64,000 bases of DNA from assembly GCF_020382885.2 (NCBI RefSeq), contig NC_058496.1, positions 2,823,001 through 2,887,000 on the forward strand, in the 5' to 3' direction. Positions 48,936 to 64,000 of this stretch are shown here, one piece after another. The notes beneath the pieces are model-generated. The model searched no databases and had not been told where the DNA came from. It saw only the letters and a program-made list of their open reading frames with translations. This DNA comes from Scatophagus argus (taxonomy: Eukaryota; Chordata; Actinopteri; Scatophagidae). A program made the position numbers and the translations under genes. Every line of letters begins with the position of its first letter. Positions within the stretch are counted from its first letter, which is position 1.

Positions 48936-49899
48936 TTATCAGCATTATTGTCCATTAATCTGCCGTTTATTTGTTTGCTGCACAAGTGAGCACCGTTAAC
49001 TGTGGCTGAGGCACTGCTGAACTTTTTCCTCCTGCAGTGCTACACTTCGCTCGTCTGTGAAAACATTCATTCCCGCTCTGTTTTCCGTCACTCGTTGCGA
49101 ACAGAAGACTCCGAACATCTCCAGGTTAGACAAAGATGATGATCATCTTCACGTCACGCACAGACATTCAAAAAGCACATGTATTTCTAAAATCCCTTTC
49201 ATTAACTTTTCTGAACAGGTTCATTTCATAAATATCAGGTTTGGCCACAGTGGGAACAAATAGAAACGGCTGTATAATACAACTCAACCAGACGTCTCGA
49301 GTAACAGAACAATAAAAATCACCTGAAATGAAATCAGTATTTCTCTGACAGTCTCAACAGTAAAGTGACGTTAGTGAGGTAAACATACAGTAAGTATTCC
49401 AAAACTGTTAGTAGGCAAACTTTTGTTGAGACTGATCTATTGATTAATTATTGGGGTAATTTTAGTCACATTGTGACTGCATGGTCAGGTGGTTCAGGTG
49501 ACACGAATAATCACAATATAAAAAAAGATTTCTTTCATTCATTTTTAGGTATTTCTTTGTGTCCAGTCTTCAAGGAACACCTGGTCAGTGACTCTGAGTT
49601 CCCCAGTGTGGTGGTGCTTTGCTAGTTGCCTAGTTAGTGCTTAGTTTTTATGTGTTTGTTTGTTTGTTTGTTTGCCTGATGTTGTTGTGGAATTATACAG
49701 TGAGCCTCGTGTTGTTTTACTGCTGAGAGACCTGACGGCACAGTCGTTTGCACATGTGCACTGCAGGAGCAAAGATGTCAAGCCTTTACATAAGACTTGT
49801 TTAGCACAGTTAAAACCATAATTATCAGGACGTGTGCTTTTCATTCGAGCCGTTATGTTACACTGAGGTCTAAAATGTTGCAGGATGCATTCAAATATC

Positions 49900-50455
49900 C
49901 TGCATGTTTGGATCACGTTTCTACCTTTTGATTTGAATATGCTGCAGAGTGGAGCAGTTTTTGGCCAAGCTGTAAAATCTGACATTATGTTAAGTCGTGA
50001 CAACGTCGTCCCATATCTGCCCCATTTTTTCTTGTCTTTTGTCCCCATCTTTATTTATCACAAATTGAAATGCTTTTGCACCTTTGCCCTGATAGCGATG
50101 GTTGAAAGTTTAATCTCAAGGTAATTTATTTCACCTTGTTCAACACAGTGTTGCACAATGAAATGTAACTTGTTGTCTCTTTGTGCTACACACACATTGA
50201 ACATATTGTACATGCAGATTAAATATAGGATAGAGTAAAATGTAAAATAAAAGAAACCGTACATACAGTTCACATACATATACATGTATTCACCCAGGAC
50301 ATAATATTTGGTTAAAAACAAACATAAACATTTTGTTAGACATAAATGCATGGGGCACATATAGGACCCTCTCTGCACCTTATAGATCAGATGGTCTAAA
50401 GGTCACGTTCAGACCTGCTGTTGGTGTGCTGAACTTTGAGAGCTTCAACAACAAT
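49900..50455 (-). repeat. Right arm of the large imperfect inverted repeat
   Basis: Reverse-complement partner of 48405-48935, separated from it by about 960 bp of unrelated sequence. Divergence between arms is substantial, so the repeat is old. Confidence 0.65.
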
Positions 50456-50506
50456 AAGAATCCTGTCTTATAAGGATTCGTCCGATTCAGGCCACCACCA
50501 CATCTA

Positions 50507-50529
50507 TCTCTCTCTCTCTCTCTCTCTCT
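50507..50529. repeat. (TC)n microsatellite
   Basis: About 11 uninterrupted TC units. Confidence 0.85.
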
Positions 50530-53054
50530 TTCTCTTTCTAAGATTTTTCTTTTTATGTCAGTCGTGAAGGGGAGACTTTGGAGAAAAAAGTGCAGTAATT
50601 TAGTTTGTCACCAATTATTAATTATCTGTGCATAACTGCATAATATTGAAAGCTTGTGTGATTATTTAATATGATATATATGATTTATGATATGATTTTA
50701 TATGATATGATTTTTATGTAGAACTGCTCACCTGGACTCATCTGACATTTTTAAGATGATTAGAGATTTTGATTTTATGTTCCGTATTTTATCTTACATT
50801 TTACCGTCGTCCTTCTGGAATGAAATCTGCATCAAAGTGTATCAAAGTGTGTTAAATGAATTATTATTTGATAGCTTAAAATCACGTCTATGAATTATTT
50901 TAATGCATGTTCTCAGGCAGCAGTGGTGTAGATAAACATTTATTTCAGACCTGAAGGATAGTTTAAGTTTCTTTGAAGTTTTAAATTAAAATTAATTAAT
51001 TTTTAATTAAAAAAAACCAAAAAACTTTACTGACAGCTAAACTTGAATAGAATTTGATGTGTTCATTAAACATCACAAATGTTATTAAGATACATATTGC
51101 AGGCATCTTTGTTTTTTGTGTGTGTGCGCTTGTTTTTAACCACAATAAGTACTTCTGCATTTCATTCATTTTTTAATTTGTTAGTAAAAATGCATTTTAT
51201 CTTTACTGTAATAACTTCACTTGTAATAACAAGTGAAATGTTGATTGAATACAAAACTGCATGTTCTGATTCATTAAGCCTTGCATGCATCATATTCATG
51301 TAATCATGCTGTGTACTCTGTAACACTCTGTAAGGATTTGAGATATATAAAGTTTGATGATCGTTTTAAAGAAGAAAACCTTACACGGGGAGAGCTGTAG
51401 AAAATATCTCTTGCCATCTGTCCTCCAAGGTGCGGAGTGTTTAAAAAGTCTGAATCATTTTTCTGAAAGACCTTGCAGATCTCGGGTCCAGATAACACAC
51501 ACTTTCCCCTATCTACGACAGTTATGAGTCCTTATCGCTTATTATTTATGGAGCTCTTACTGTACTGCACGATGGCTGACTATTATGGCTTTTTGGACTC
51601 GGGTGAAGGATAGTTTCCTCTGAAAGGACTTGGATATGGAGGATAATAAAACCTTGGCATGATGGAGATAGGAGGATCCTCAAACGCCTACAATCACCAT
51701 CAGATTCTCTCTTTTATCAGCGAGGACAACTCAACAGCTGGATTTTGTGACTCTTAAGATGTTTATCACAAGACTCAATGTGAGCTGCTTGGTTTAATTC
51801 TCTTGTTTAAAACTGTCACTTCCCTGACTTTATTCTCATCTAAAACTTTCTGATGTTTGGTTCGTTTTCCGAGCAACCAAAGTGACACAAATGTTTAGAA
51901 CTGCTGATCCTCCACAACAACGACACTCAGGTCGTTCATAAGCCGCCTATTTTCACTGCATTAGTCTGGCCGCTGCAAATGTTTGGCTATTTTGCAAGAC
52001 TTACAGGTTTCAGTCCGCTTCCATCTGTTTTCTATTTGAGTTTCACTCAGATGAGAGGCTTTTTTTTTTTTTTTTTTTTTGAGTGGTAACCAGCTCACTT
52101 ATGAATAACTTGACACCAGCTGTGATTTTCTGGTAAGCCTTATGTTCACTAAACAGGACAAAACGTGTGCGTTTTAATCAGACCAGCTTCCTGTCACTTC
52201 CTCCTACAGCCAGTTTAAAACAAACCTCCCTTCCAGTTAGAGCAATGAGGCATGCAGGAGTCACTGGCCTCAGTGTCAGACCGAGTTCAGACTGTGTGGG
52301 CATCAATGTTTGTGCTGCAGTCTTCATTGGGTGATCAGCACCTCTCAGGTTCCTCAGTGTCTAGCTGGAGGATGAGTCACAAGACGCGTTGCCCAGTTAT
52401 GATAAACAGCAGGTGCTTTTATCATTATGGCTCTGCTCCACTGAGACCCAGTAAGTCATAGGCACACCTTAATCTACTGGATTCATTTTTCAATAATTCT
52501 ACCTGTGCTTTTGTTGCTCTTAAATGTGATGTTAACATGATTTAAAAATATTACTGAGATCTATGATGACTAACGGGGGCCAATATCAGCCGGACATCTT
52601 TTCACAAACTGAGCCTAAATCAATACACATGTTTAATTTAGGTGTTCACATCAGCAGATATGGGCAATGACCCCCAACGTGACCTGAATAATACTGTCAA
52701 TTCACACCTGTTGACTTTCCCTGTTCAGGCTGAAGAGTCACAACGTTCCAGCCTGAGCTGCTCCACCAGACCCTCTGCCCGACTCACAGGACATTATCCT
52801 GCTGGTGAGACACCGTACCCCGCCTTGGCAGTGTTTCAGGTCATTGATTAATCAGTGCCACAATGTTCATTAAATCAATATTCTGATTACACACTGAACC
52901 GAGACCTACAGAGACCCACCCGACGCATCATTGTGTAAATAAGTAAAACATGTCCTGATTGGGTCAGTTTTGAGAGTAAGATGGTGACTCATGAAGCTAC
53001 TTTGAAAGACTTAGAAAACCTAAATGGTGAACAGAAACCTTAGGGAATCAGGAA

Positions 53055-53060
53055 TTTATT
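53055..53060 (-). terminator. Polyadenylation signal of nono
   Basis: AATAAA on the minus strand, about 235 bp after the stop codon. It implies a short 3' UTR if there is no 3' UTR intron. Confidence 0.5.
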
Positions 53061-53295
53061 CCAGAAAAGTCAACATATTCAGGACAAGAACATTTTCTAT
53101 CCCTATGAAAAATACATTTAGGTGAAAAATAAAGTAAAACACATGGCTCACTTGGAGAGTTATGATATTTTTGTACTAAATAGAAACATAAAGTTAAAAA
53201 AAAAAAAAACATGCAATGGTAATCAGAGTTCAAAAAGTAGCACTCACTAGCTGGACTTTAAAATGCAGTATGAAAAGGGGAAAAATACATGTGAT

Positions 53296-54624
53296 TCAAA
53301 ATCTGCGCTGTTTGTTAGGAGGTCCATAGTCCCCAGGCCCGGGGAGGCCCCTGGGGAAGCCACCCTGGCCTCCTCCAGGCATGTTGTTGTTTCCTGGCCC
53401 CGACATCATGGGTGCATTCTCAGCAGCCAGGCCCGGAGTACCAGCAGGACCAGAGCTGCCCGACAGCGAGTTTCTGTTCATAGGCATCCCGTGATTGCCC
53501 ATGTGCATCCTCATGTCTTGTTCCCTATTTTCAGAGAAGTTGCCTCTGAAGCCCTCCTGTTGCCTCTTCATCATCTCCTCATTGCGCATCCTCATCTCCT
53601 CCTCCCTCCTCCGGCGTTCCTCCTCCTGCCGGAGCTCAGCCTGTTTCCGCTTCTGCACCTCCTGACTGTGCAGCTCCTCCATCCTCCGCAGCTCCTCCTG
53701 CCGCCTCAGCAGGTCCTGCCTCATCAGCATCACCTGATGCTCGTGTCTGGCCGCCTCCATCTCAGCCTCCAGCTTCTCCTGAGCCTCCTTCATGTTGCGG
53801 TCCACCATTTCGTACTGCTGCTTCTCCATCTCCATCAGGGCCTTCCAGCGCATGGCGTACTCGTACTCAAAAGTACCCGGCTGAGCAAATCGCGGCGGCT
53901 GCTCACGCTCTTTGTGATATTGCTGGTTTTTGTTTATGAGCTTTTCTGGCAGTCCCTCCTCTTCATCAAACTGTTCCATAGGTTCTACTGTAATGGGTCG
54001 AGGAAAAGCTGTGAGAAGATAGGCACCATCGTTACACTTATCCAGAGCCTTTCTTGCAGCTGGCTTCGAGGTGTACTCCACTATTCCCTTCCCCGTGGGC
54101 CGCCCTCGATCATCCACTATGACCACAGCTCTTTCTATCTGACCAAAGACTGCGAAGGCCTCCTCAAGCAGCTCATTGGACACAAACTCTGGCAGATTTT
54201 TAACTGTTAAAGCAGCACCGTGTGTTGCAAACCTCACCCGTATGGGCCGGCCCCTGAATGGAGTATCATCAAGCTCGGCTCTGGCGATCTCTGCTATGAT
54301 CCTGGTCTCTAGCCGGATGAAGCCGAAGCCTCTTTCCTTGTTGATAAAGATTTCGCTGGCCTTGCCGTACTTGGCGAACAGCTTCTCGAGGTCCTCCTCG
54401 GTAACCCCCGTTGGCAGGTTTCCAACAAACAGCCGGCTGCGCTGGGTAAAGGTTTTCTCACCGGGCTTCCTGAAGCTCTGCAAGTCCAGGGTTAAGGCCT
54501 CATTGGGGTTGGTCTGTTCGCTGGGCTCAGGCTGCTGGCCGTTCGTGTTTGTTCCTCCGGGCTTTTTCTGTTCTCCCGGGCGGTTAGGGCCGTGGTTCTG
54601 CTGGGGACCTCTGTTTCCTTGCAT
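53296..54624 (-). CDS. nono: NONO-family (DBHS) RNA/DNA-binding protein, intronless reading frame
   Basis: One uninterrupted 442-codon frame. Residues 42-60 ([19 protein letters not shown]) lead into RRM1 (about 64-133; RNP2 LFVGNL, RNP1 RGFGFIRL) and RRM2 (about 138-214; RNP2 LTVKNL, RNP1 KGIVEY). The NOPS segment follows (about 215-265; [26 protein letters not shown]), then a long charged coiled coil (about 265-360) and a Gly/Met/Pro-rich tail ending PPNKQRRF. This is the full DBHS architecture shared by NONO, SFPQ and PSPC1. [21 protein letters not shown] favours NONO, and the short N-terminus rules out SFPQ. NONO dimerises with the other two in paraspeckles, splicing, transcription and DNA repair. 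Human NONO has many introns, so the lack of any here is notable. The frame is undamaged and the gene has its own CpG-rich promoter shared with pold2. Confidence 0.9.
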   Translation of the reverse strand: MQGNRGPQQNHGPNRPGEQKKPGGTNTNGQQPEPSEQTNPNEALTLDLQSFRKPGEKTFTQRSRLFVGNLPTGVTEEDLEKLFAKYGKASEIFINKERGFGFIRLETRIIAEIARAELDDTPFRGRPIRVRFATHGAALTVKNLPEFVSNELLEEAFAVFGQIERAVVIVDDRGRPTGKGIVEYTSKPAARKALDKCNDGAYLLTAFPRPITVEPMEQFDEEEGLPEKLINKNQQYHKEREQPPRFAQPGTFEYEYAMRWKALMEMEKQQYEMVDRNMKEAQEKLEAEMEAARHEHQVMLMRQDLLRRQEELRRMEELHSQEVQKRKQAELRQEEERRRREEEMRMRNEEMMKRQQEGFRGNFSENREQDMRMHMGNHGMPMNRNSLSGSSGPAGTPGLAAENAPMMSGPGNNNMPGGGQGGFPRGLPGPGDYGPPNKQRRF

Positions 54625-55353
54625 TTTTGTGCACCCGAATTAAAACCCGAGTCGACGAATCGCTCGATAAAATACGCAAACTCTTAGCAGGCAGTAGCGC
54701 ACAAAGAGTTGCTAAAATGGCGAGGCTGCGTGCCGCTATTGTGACCTAAATTCAGTGCGATTTGTGAGTACAGACCTGTGACGTAATCTCGGTGCGACGG
54801 TGCGGATAAACAAAAAGGTGTTGGATTTTATAAAATTCTATTTGTATGCTCAGTATCCCTTCATTTTGTTGACGACGCGCGTCGCTTTGGTTAAGGTTTA
54901 TGATACGTTAGGTTTTTGGTGTTACTCGAATGTCCTGTCTTTTTCCTCGCGCTGGCCATATTTTCTCGCGAGAACAAGCGAGAAAATAAGGAAAAAGCAG
55001 TGATGTTGAGCGGGCGATTTCGCGGGAATCGTTTATTTTGCTCGCTGGCACGGAATCAGTTCAGCGATATCTGAAAATATAGTTAAGTAACCGACTGGCG
55101 CCTGGCTGCAGCTGGAGTCTGACGTCCCATTTCTAAGGTAACGTGGCGGAATCTGTCACATCAGCGACATTGTCTTAAAAGCCGGCATGTCTTGGAAGAG
55201 TTCAGACAGCACCGACGTTCCTAAGTTAGCGCTAAGTAAGGCTAATACTGATGCTTTGCTAGCCTGGTAAAACCACTCAATTAACGTCACGGCACTCACT
55301 TAGTGTACAAGTAATGAAGTAGAGATCTCCTGTGCCTCTGCTTCAGGACAGCC
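54625..55353. promoter_or_regulatory. Bidirectional promoter between nono and pold2
   Basis: Only 729 bp separate the two start codons, which point away from each other. The interval is rich in CpG and contains a TCTCGCGAGA palindrome. It holds the nono 5' UTR on the left and a probable pold2 first exon on the right, ending at a GTAAGG donor after 55235. Confidence 0.65.
54964..54973. promoter_or_regulatory. TCTCGCGAGA palindrome in the nono/pold2 promoter
   Basis: Exact copy of the element also found in front of rictor. The motif is palindromic and is known to drive transcription in both directions, which fits its place between two diverging genes. Confidence 0.7.
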
Positions 55354-55369
55354 ATGTTCTCCGACCTGA
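55187..55369 (+). other. Possible upstream open reading frame overlapping the pold2 start
   Basis: If the transcript includes the exon ending at 55235, an ATG at 55187 opens a frame of 16 codons. It continues after splicing to 55347 for seven more codons and stops at TGA 55367-55369. It passes over the main ATG (55354) in another frame. Whether the transcript starts upstream of 55187 is not shown by sequence. Confidence 0.4.
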
Positions 55370-58300
55370 GTGCCCAGAAGCGGGGCTCCTCTCTGCTCTG
55401 CCGTCCTGCCTCCGAGGACCAGGGCCCCGTGTTTGAGAGGGTGTCGCTGGCCTACAGTCCGTGCTCAGAACGCTACGGAGTGGGAGAGAGGAGTTTCAGT
55501 CGCCAGTATGCTCATATTTACGCCGCACGCCTCATGCAGATGAGGCCACTGCTGTCAGTGAGAGCTCAGCAGAAGTGGGGTAAGCTCAGTGCATTACAGC
55601 ATATACAGCCACATCTCTGAACTGTGTTTCCGTTTGTTTTCTAATCTGTTTGTCTCTCGCGCACTCTGGCAGGGTCCGATGTTCCTATCAGAAAGCTGTG
55701 TGATCTTCAGACAGGGGAGCAGTGTTGCATTGTAGGAACCTTGTTCAAGCGTATGGACCTGCAGCCATCTATTCTCAAAGAGATCAGCGATGAGGTGGGC
55801 AGTCGTGCTAAATTCACCTGCTGACTCCCTACATCTCGGACAAAGTGAAATCAGCTGCTGGCAGGCGTCACGTCTCTTGTCTTCCTGTCTCCCTCAGCAC
55901 AACCTGCTGCCCCAGCCTGCACGAGCCAAATACATCAGTGAGACAGATGAGCTGATTCTGGAGGATGAGCTTCAAAGGATCAAACTGGAGGGCAAAGTTG
56001 ACAGAGACAAGTGTGTCACAGGTGAGGATTTTTCGAGACGCTTTGAAGGATCTCACTATCGCACCTGTACAGCTCATGTCTCCTGAATGTCATTGCATCT
56101 CTTCTCTTTCAGGCAGTGTTATCGCCATATATGGAGCTGAGAGGAATGATGGGAAGTTCACGGTTGAGGATTTTTGCATGGCTGATCTTCCCCTGCAGAC
56201 GCCACGACCTGCCCTTACCTCTGACAGGTGAGCACACATATACACACAGTGTAAATCCCAGATATGGTGCCAGTAGATTCTGATGCCATTGTCGGTTGTC
56301 ATCCAGGTTTGTGCTGCTAGCCTCAGGACTTGGTCTTGGCAGTAGTCATGCCGACAGTATGCTGGGGCTACAGTTGCTGATAGACATGGTAACCGGTCAG
56401 CTCGGTGACCAGGGGGAGCAGAGCGGGGCGGCGAGCATTTCAAGGGTCCTACTGGCAGGAAACCTTCTGAGTCAAAGCACCCAGGACAAGGATGCCTCAA
56501 CGAAGGTGACTGGAACTGGTCTAACCTTCATACATATCTGTTTACGCACGACTCATATTAGTTATACTGCAGCAAACATGAACTGGCTCAGTTAAAATCA
56601 TCAACTTCCTTGTTTTCCTTCTGTGTGTCCAGCCCAAGTACCTCACCAAGAAGACTCAGGCAGGCAGCGTGGAGGCCATTCGTCTGCTGGATGAGCTGCT
56701 GCTTCAGCTGGTGGTGAGTCTGCTTATCCCTCTACACATGTGCACGAATTGTTGAATTTTATTTTGTGCAATATGACAGTAGGTGCTGTCCTGCTCAAGG
56801 TTTCTTCCTGTTAAAAGGGAGTTTTTCCTTGCCACTGTCTGCTTGCTCGGGGGTTCAGGCTCTGGGTCTCTGTAAAGCATCTAGAGACAATTTTGACTGT
56901 ATAAGGTGTTATATAAATAAACAGATTGAAACTGAATTGGTGCTGTGAGCTGATACGCATACGTATGTAGTCAGAGATTTCGCCAAAATGTTGTTAACAC
57001 TGCGATGGTGTCTCTTGTTGTTTAGTGTTTATCTGCTCCTCGAGTTCAGAGTGCTGAAATAGTAGATTAATTGGTTAGTTGATGTTCAGAAAGTCTTCGG
57101 TGCTGCTGCTTGATTGGCTGTCTGGATCTTGAATTTTGTCACCGTGTCACTGCCTCCTGCTGCTGTAGGCCTCAGTTCCAGTGGACGTAATGCCCGGCCA
57201 GAATGACCCCACCAACTACACCCTCCCACAGCAGCCTCTCCACCGCTGTATGTTCCCCTTGTCCTCAGTGTACCCCACACTGCAGCTGGCCACTAATCCA
57301 TTCATAGCTACTATTGATGGAGTCAGGTAAACCTTGCCATACTCAGTCACCGTCCTCCATCTTGCATTGATTCCTAAGCGTGTGGACGTTCATGTGTGCT
57401 CATGTGTTTCATTGAAGGTTTCTGGGCACATCAGGCCAGAATGTCAGTGACATTCAGAGGTACAGCAGCATGGACAGTCACCTAGAAATACTGGAGGAAA
57501 CGCTACGACTGAGACACCTGGCCCCCACAGCACCTGATACTCTCGGTTAGTTGATGCAGAATGACACACAAACCCTCCGCTTGAAACAGGTTCAGATTAT
57601 TTACGCTGTTTTCTACATTTTGTGTCAGGATGTTACCCGTTTTACCAAAAAGACCCGTTCATCTTGGAGGAGTGTCCCCACGTTTACTTCAGCGGCAACG
57701 CCCCAACCTTTGAGTCGAAGCTCATCAAAGGTCAGTGTGTGTTGTATGAACAGAAAAGAAACATTTAGGATAATCACTGTGGGCTTTCTGTAGACTCCAG
57801 ACGCATACATTTATAAAGATTTATAAAGCTCTGTGTTTAACTGATTCTGCTAGATGGTGCCCAGCAGTCGGCCCCACAGGTTGAGAGCGCCCGATTTATG
57901 GCGTCTATAAAGCTAATTTATCACATGTACCCAAACCGGCATTGCAGTAATATGTTGGTCATCATTAATCAGAAAGATCAGCTGCAATTAATTTGTAGAG
58001 CCCATATTGAAACAGACTTTACAAAGTGCTTTGTCAGTCAGGAATAAATGAAATTATTAGCAAGGAAGAAATGGCTCCATTGTAATTTAAAAATAAAATA
58101 AAATTCTAAATCCCATAATTTGAAATTCAACGTATAAACGCACCTTTGGATCGCGTTTTACTGTGTAGACTGCAAGAATAATAACCCAGTCTGGCAAACA
58201 ACCTAAACCATGTGTCCAGCTCATCATTTCACCCACAGCTATCGCTTGGAGATGTGTGTACACCCGGTCTGGAGTATGTGTGAGCGAGTACTCGGTTGAT

Positions 58301-58785
58301 ACAAGTATTTAGTACGGATTATGTACTTTTTACGAGTACCATCATCTAAGTAAAATGTGTCAAAATCTGTACTTGTGATTTGGGTAGCTGACTTAAGTTT
58401 ATTCATTCAAATGAAAATACAAAACACACTCTGGTTCCGTAAATAGTTCTTACGCTGATGATTAGAAGCATTGATCTGAAGCTCAGTTCTGATGCTGTTC
58501 TGTAAATGGTTGCACATCCTGTGTTCACACATCATTTATACATCTGGCCCCAGATGGACAGCATATTCAAATCATTTGTTGTTTTCCTTCTTGCTATTTC
58601 TTCTTCTTCTTCTCTTCCTGCCAGGCCCTGATGGCCAGGAAGTTCTTCTGGTTACTGTCCCAGAGTTCAGCAGCACTCAGACCGCGTGCCTGGTCAACTT
58701 ACGTACTCTCGACTGTGAGCCGGTCAGCTTCTCGGCCTTCTCCGCTGACGACGATGAGGAGAGCGAGATGAACATCAGCCACTGA
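55354..58785 (+). CDS. pold2: DNA polymerase delta subunit 2 (p50)
   Basis: Ten coding exons: 55354-55579, 55673-55794, 55898-56021, 56113-56227, 56307-56505, 56633-56713, 57169-57326, 57418-57545, 57629-57730, 58625-58785. All phases join, giving 471 aa (human 469). Diagnostic stretches are [15 protein letters not shown], an OB-fold region with [18 protein letters not shown] and [10 protein letters not shown], and the inactive calcineurin-like phosphoesterase region LLASGLGLG and [23 protein letters not shown]. The latter is followed by [21 protein letters not shown] and [24 protein letters not shown]2 links the catalytic POLD1 to POLD3 and POLD4. It is needed for PCNA-dependent lagging-strand synthesis and repair in the nucleus. 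The first ATG is taken because it lies just after an acceptor at 55346 and begins MFSD. The last intron (57731-58624) is the longest. Transcription converges with aebp1. Confidence 0.97.
56765..56945 (+). mobile_element. Dispersed teleost retroelement fragment in pold2 intron 6
   Basis: It contains the block GGTTTCTTCCTGTTAAAAGG, then GAGTTTTTCCTTGCCACTGT, and ends in TATAAATAAA followed by TTGAA-type repeats. I recognise this as a very common dispersed fish repeat with a LINE/SINE-type tail. I cannot name the family with certainty. Confidence 0.55.
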
Positions 58786-59360
58786 GGGCCTGACTGTTGT
58801 CTCCTGACCGCAGACTACACCGATAATGTCTAATATCATAAAAGGTCAGTGGATTGCTGTTGATCAGAAATCAGCATTCACAAAGGAGCTAGACAAAGAG
58901 AAGACGGGCATGTGTATTAACAAGCGTTTATTTGAAAAATAACTCTTCTGCCCCAACTGCCTCCTTTGACTCTCTGTTATCAACAAATTCTTTTTAAACA
59001 TTTATTGACTGTTCACACTGTAAAAACATTTCCGCTGTGGATGACGATGCTGTAAATAATTAAAACTCTGAAATGAAGAAAAAAAAACATTGTGACTTTG
59101 TTAATGTGCCTCCACGATAAAAAAAAAAAAAGTTCATGAAGCAAAAAGCATTCATAACAAAGACTGAACAAGTGAGAAAAGTGCAGTGTGAACTGTTAAA
59201 ACTGAGTTATGATTAACAGGGTCAGCTTCTATGGAGAGACATTGTAAGTATCTTTACACATTTAATATAGGACTCCATGTTTGATTATCAATGAGATGAC
59301 AATGAGAACTACAAGTAGGAGAGGACAGCTGCATGATTACCGAGTCGTGTGTGTTCAGTT
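58786..59360. other. Overlapping convergent 3' UTRs of pold2 and aebp1
   Basis: The pold2 stop is at 58785 and the aebp1 stop at 59361. The first plausible pold2 signal on the plus strand is ATTAAA at 59059-59064. The aebp1 minus-strand AATAAA is at about 58927-58932. If both are used, the transcripts overlap by about 150-170 bp. Confidence 0.45.

Positions 59361-64000
<4,640 letters not shown>

Larger units (their letters stand above)
47858..53053. other. Gene-poor interval between npc1l1 and nono
   Basis: It holds the npc1l1 5' UTR and promoter (not resolvable by eye), a large imperfect inverted repeat (arms 48405-48935 and 49900-50455), a (TC)n run (50507-50529), AT-rich sequence, a poly-T run (52060-52080) and the nono 3' end. 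No open frame has convincing family resemblance or splice structure. I regard it as intergenic. Confidence 0.55.

Noticed and set aside
48744-48989. 81-codon frame with a Lys-rich stretch in the gene-free interval
   Set aside because: It lies in the inverted repeat arm, the mirror arm is broken by differences, and no family is recognisable.
53263-54210. 315-codon open frame on the plus strand
   Set aside because: It is the antisense shadow of the nono coiled-coil and RRM region; its Leu/His/Pro-rich composition comes from the opposite strand.
53296-54624. nono as SFPQ or PSPC1
   Set aside because: SFPQ has a long Pro/Gln N-terminus that is missing; PSPC1 has LKPGEKTYTQRC where this protein has [13 protein letters not shown].

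Overview
The window is vertebrate nuclear DNA, almost certainly from a ray-finned fish and probably a percomorph (inference). Genes have many short exons, introns are often only 70-150 bp with GT/AG borders, and dispersed repeats are of teleost type: Tc1-like and hAT transposons and LINE tails ending in GATTCT hexamers. Exons were traced by eye from splice sites, reading frame and remembered family similarity. No database search was run. Exon phases were checked arithmetically and close for all but one exon.

Layout, left to right: rnf34 (minus, 5' part only, continues off the left edge); C5orf34 homologue (plus, complete); a decayed local duplication; an FYB/ADAP-like adaptor gene (plus); rictor (plus, 37 coding exons, about 1732 aa); npc1l1 (minus, 21 coding exons, 1359 aa), tail-to-tail with rictor; a 5 kb gene-free interval holding a large imperfect inverted repeat; a NONO-family gene (minus) with an intronless 442-codon reading frame; pold2 (plus, 471 aa), head-to-head with nono; and aebp1 (minus, 3' part, continues off the right edge), tail-to-tail with pold2.

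The genes do not form one pathway. Rictor is the defining subunit of mTORC2. Npc1l1 is the intestinal sterol-uptake protein. Nono is a paraspeckle RNA/DNA-binding protein. Pold2 is a DNA polymerase delta subunit. Aebp1 is a secreted matrix protein with a non-catalytic carboxypeptidase-like domain. Rnf34 is an E3 ubiquitin ligase and the FYB-like protein is an immune-cell adaptor. From memory, human orthologues of FYB1-RICTOR-C5orf34 are on 5p, those of NPC1L1-POLD2-AEBP1 on 7p13, NONO on Xq and RNF34 on 12q. The window is therefore a fusion of syntenic blocks relative to human.

The most informative unannotated structure is the footprint of an old tandem duplication between C5orf34 and the FYB-like gene: intact A, remnant B, remnant A, intact B. 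Other points of interest are an FYB-family gene with no recognisable SH3 domain and an exon that does not fit the reading frame, a histidine-rich insertion in Aebp1, two TCTCGCGAGA promoter elements, a shared frameshift in two Tc1-like copies, and the 2 kb inverted repeat. I saw no CRISPR array, prophage, toxin or viral gene, rRNA or tRNA. I found no clearly new multi-gene system.
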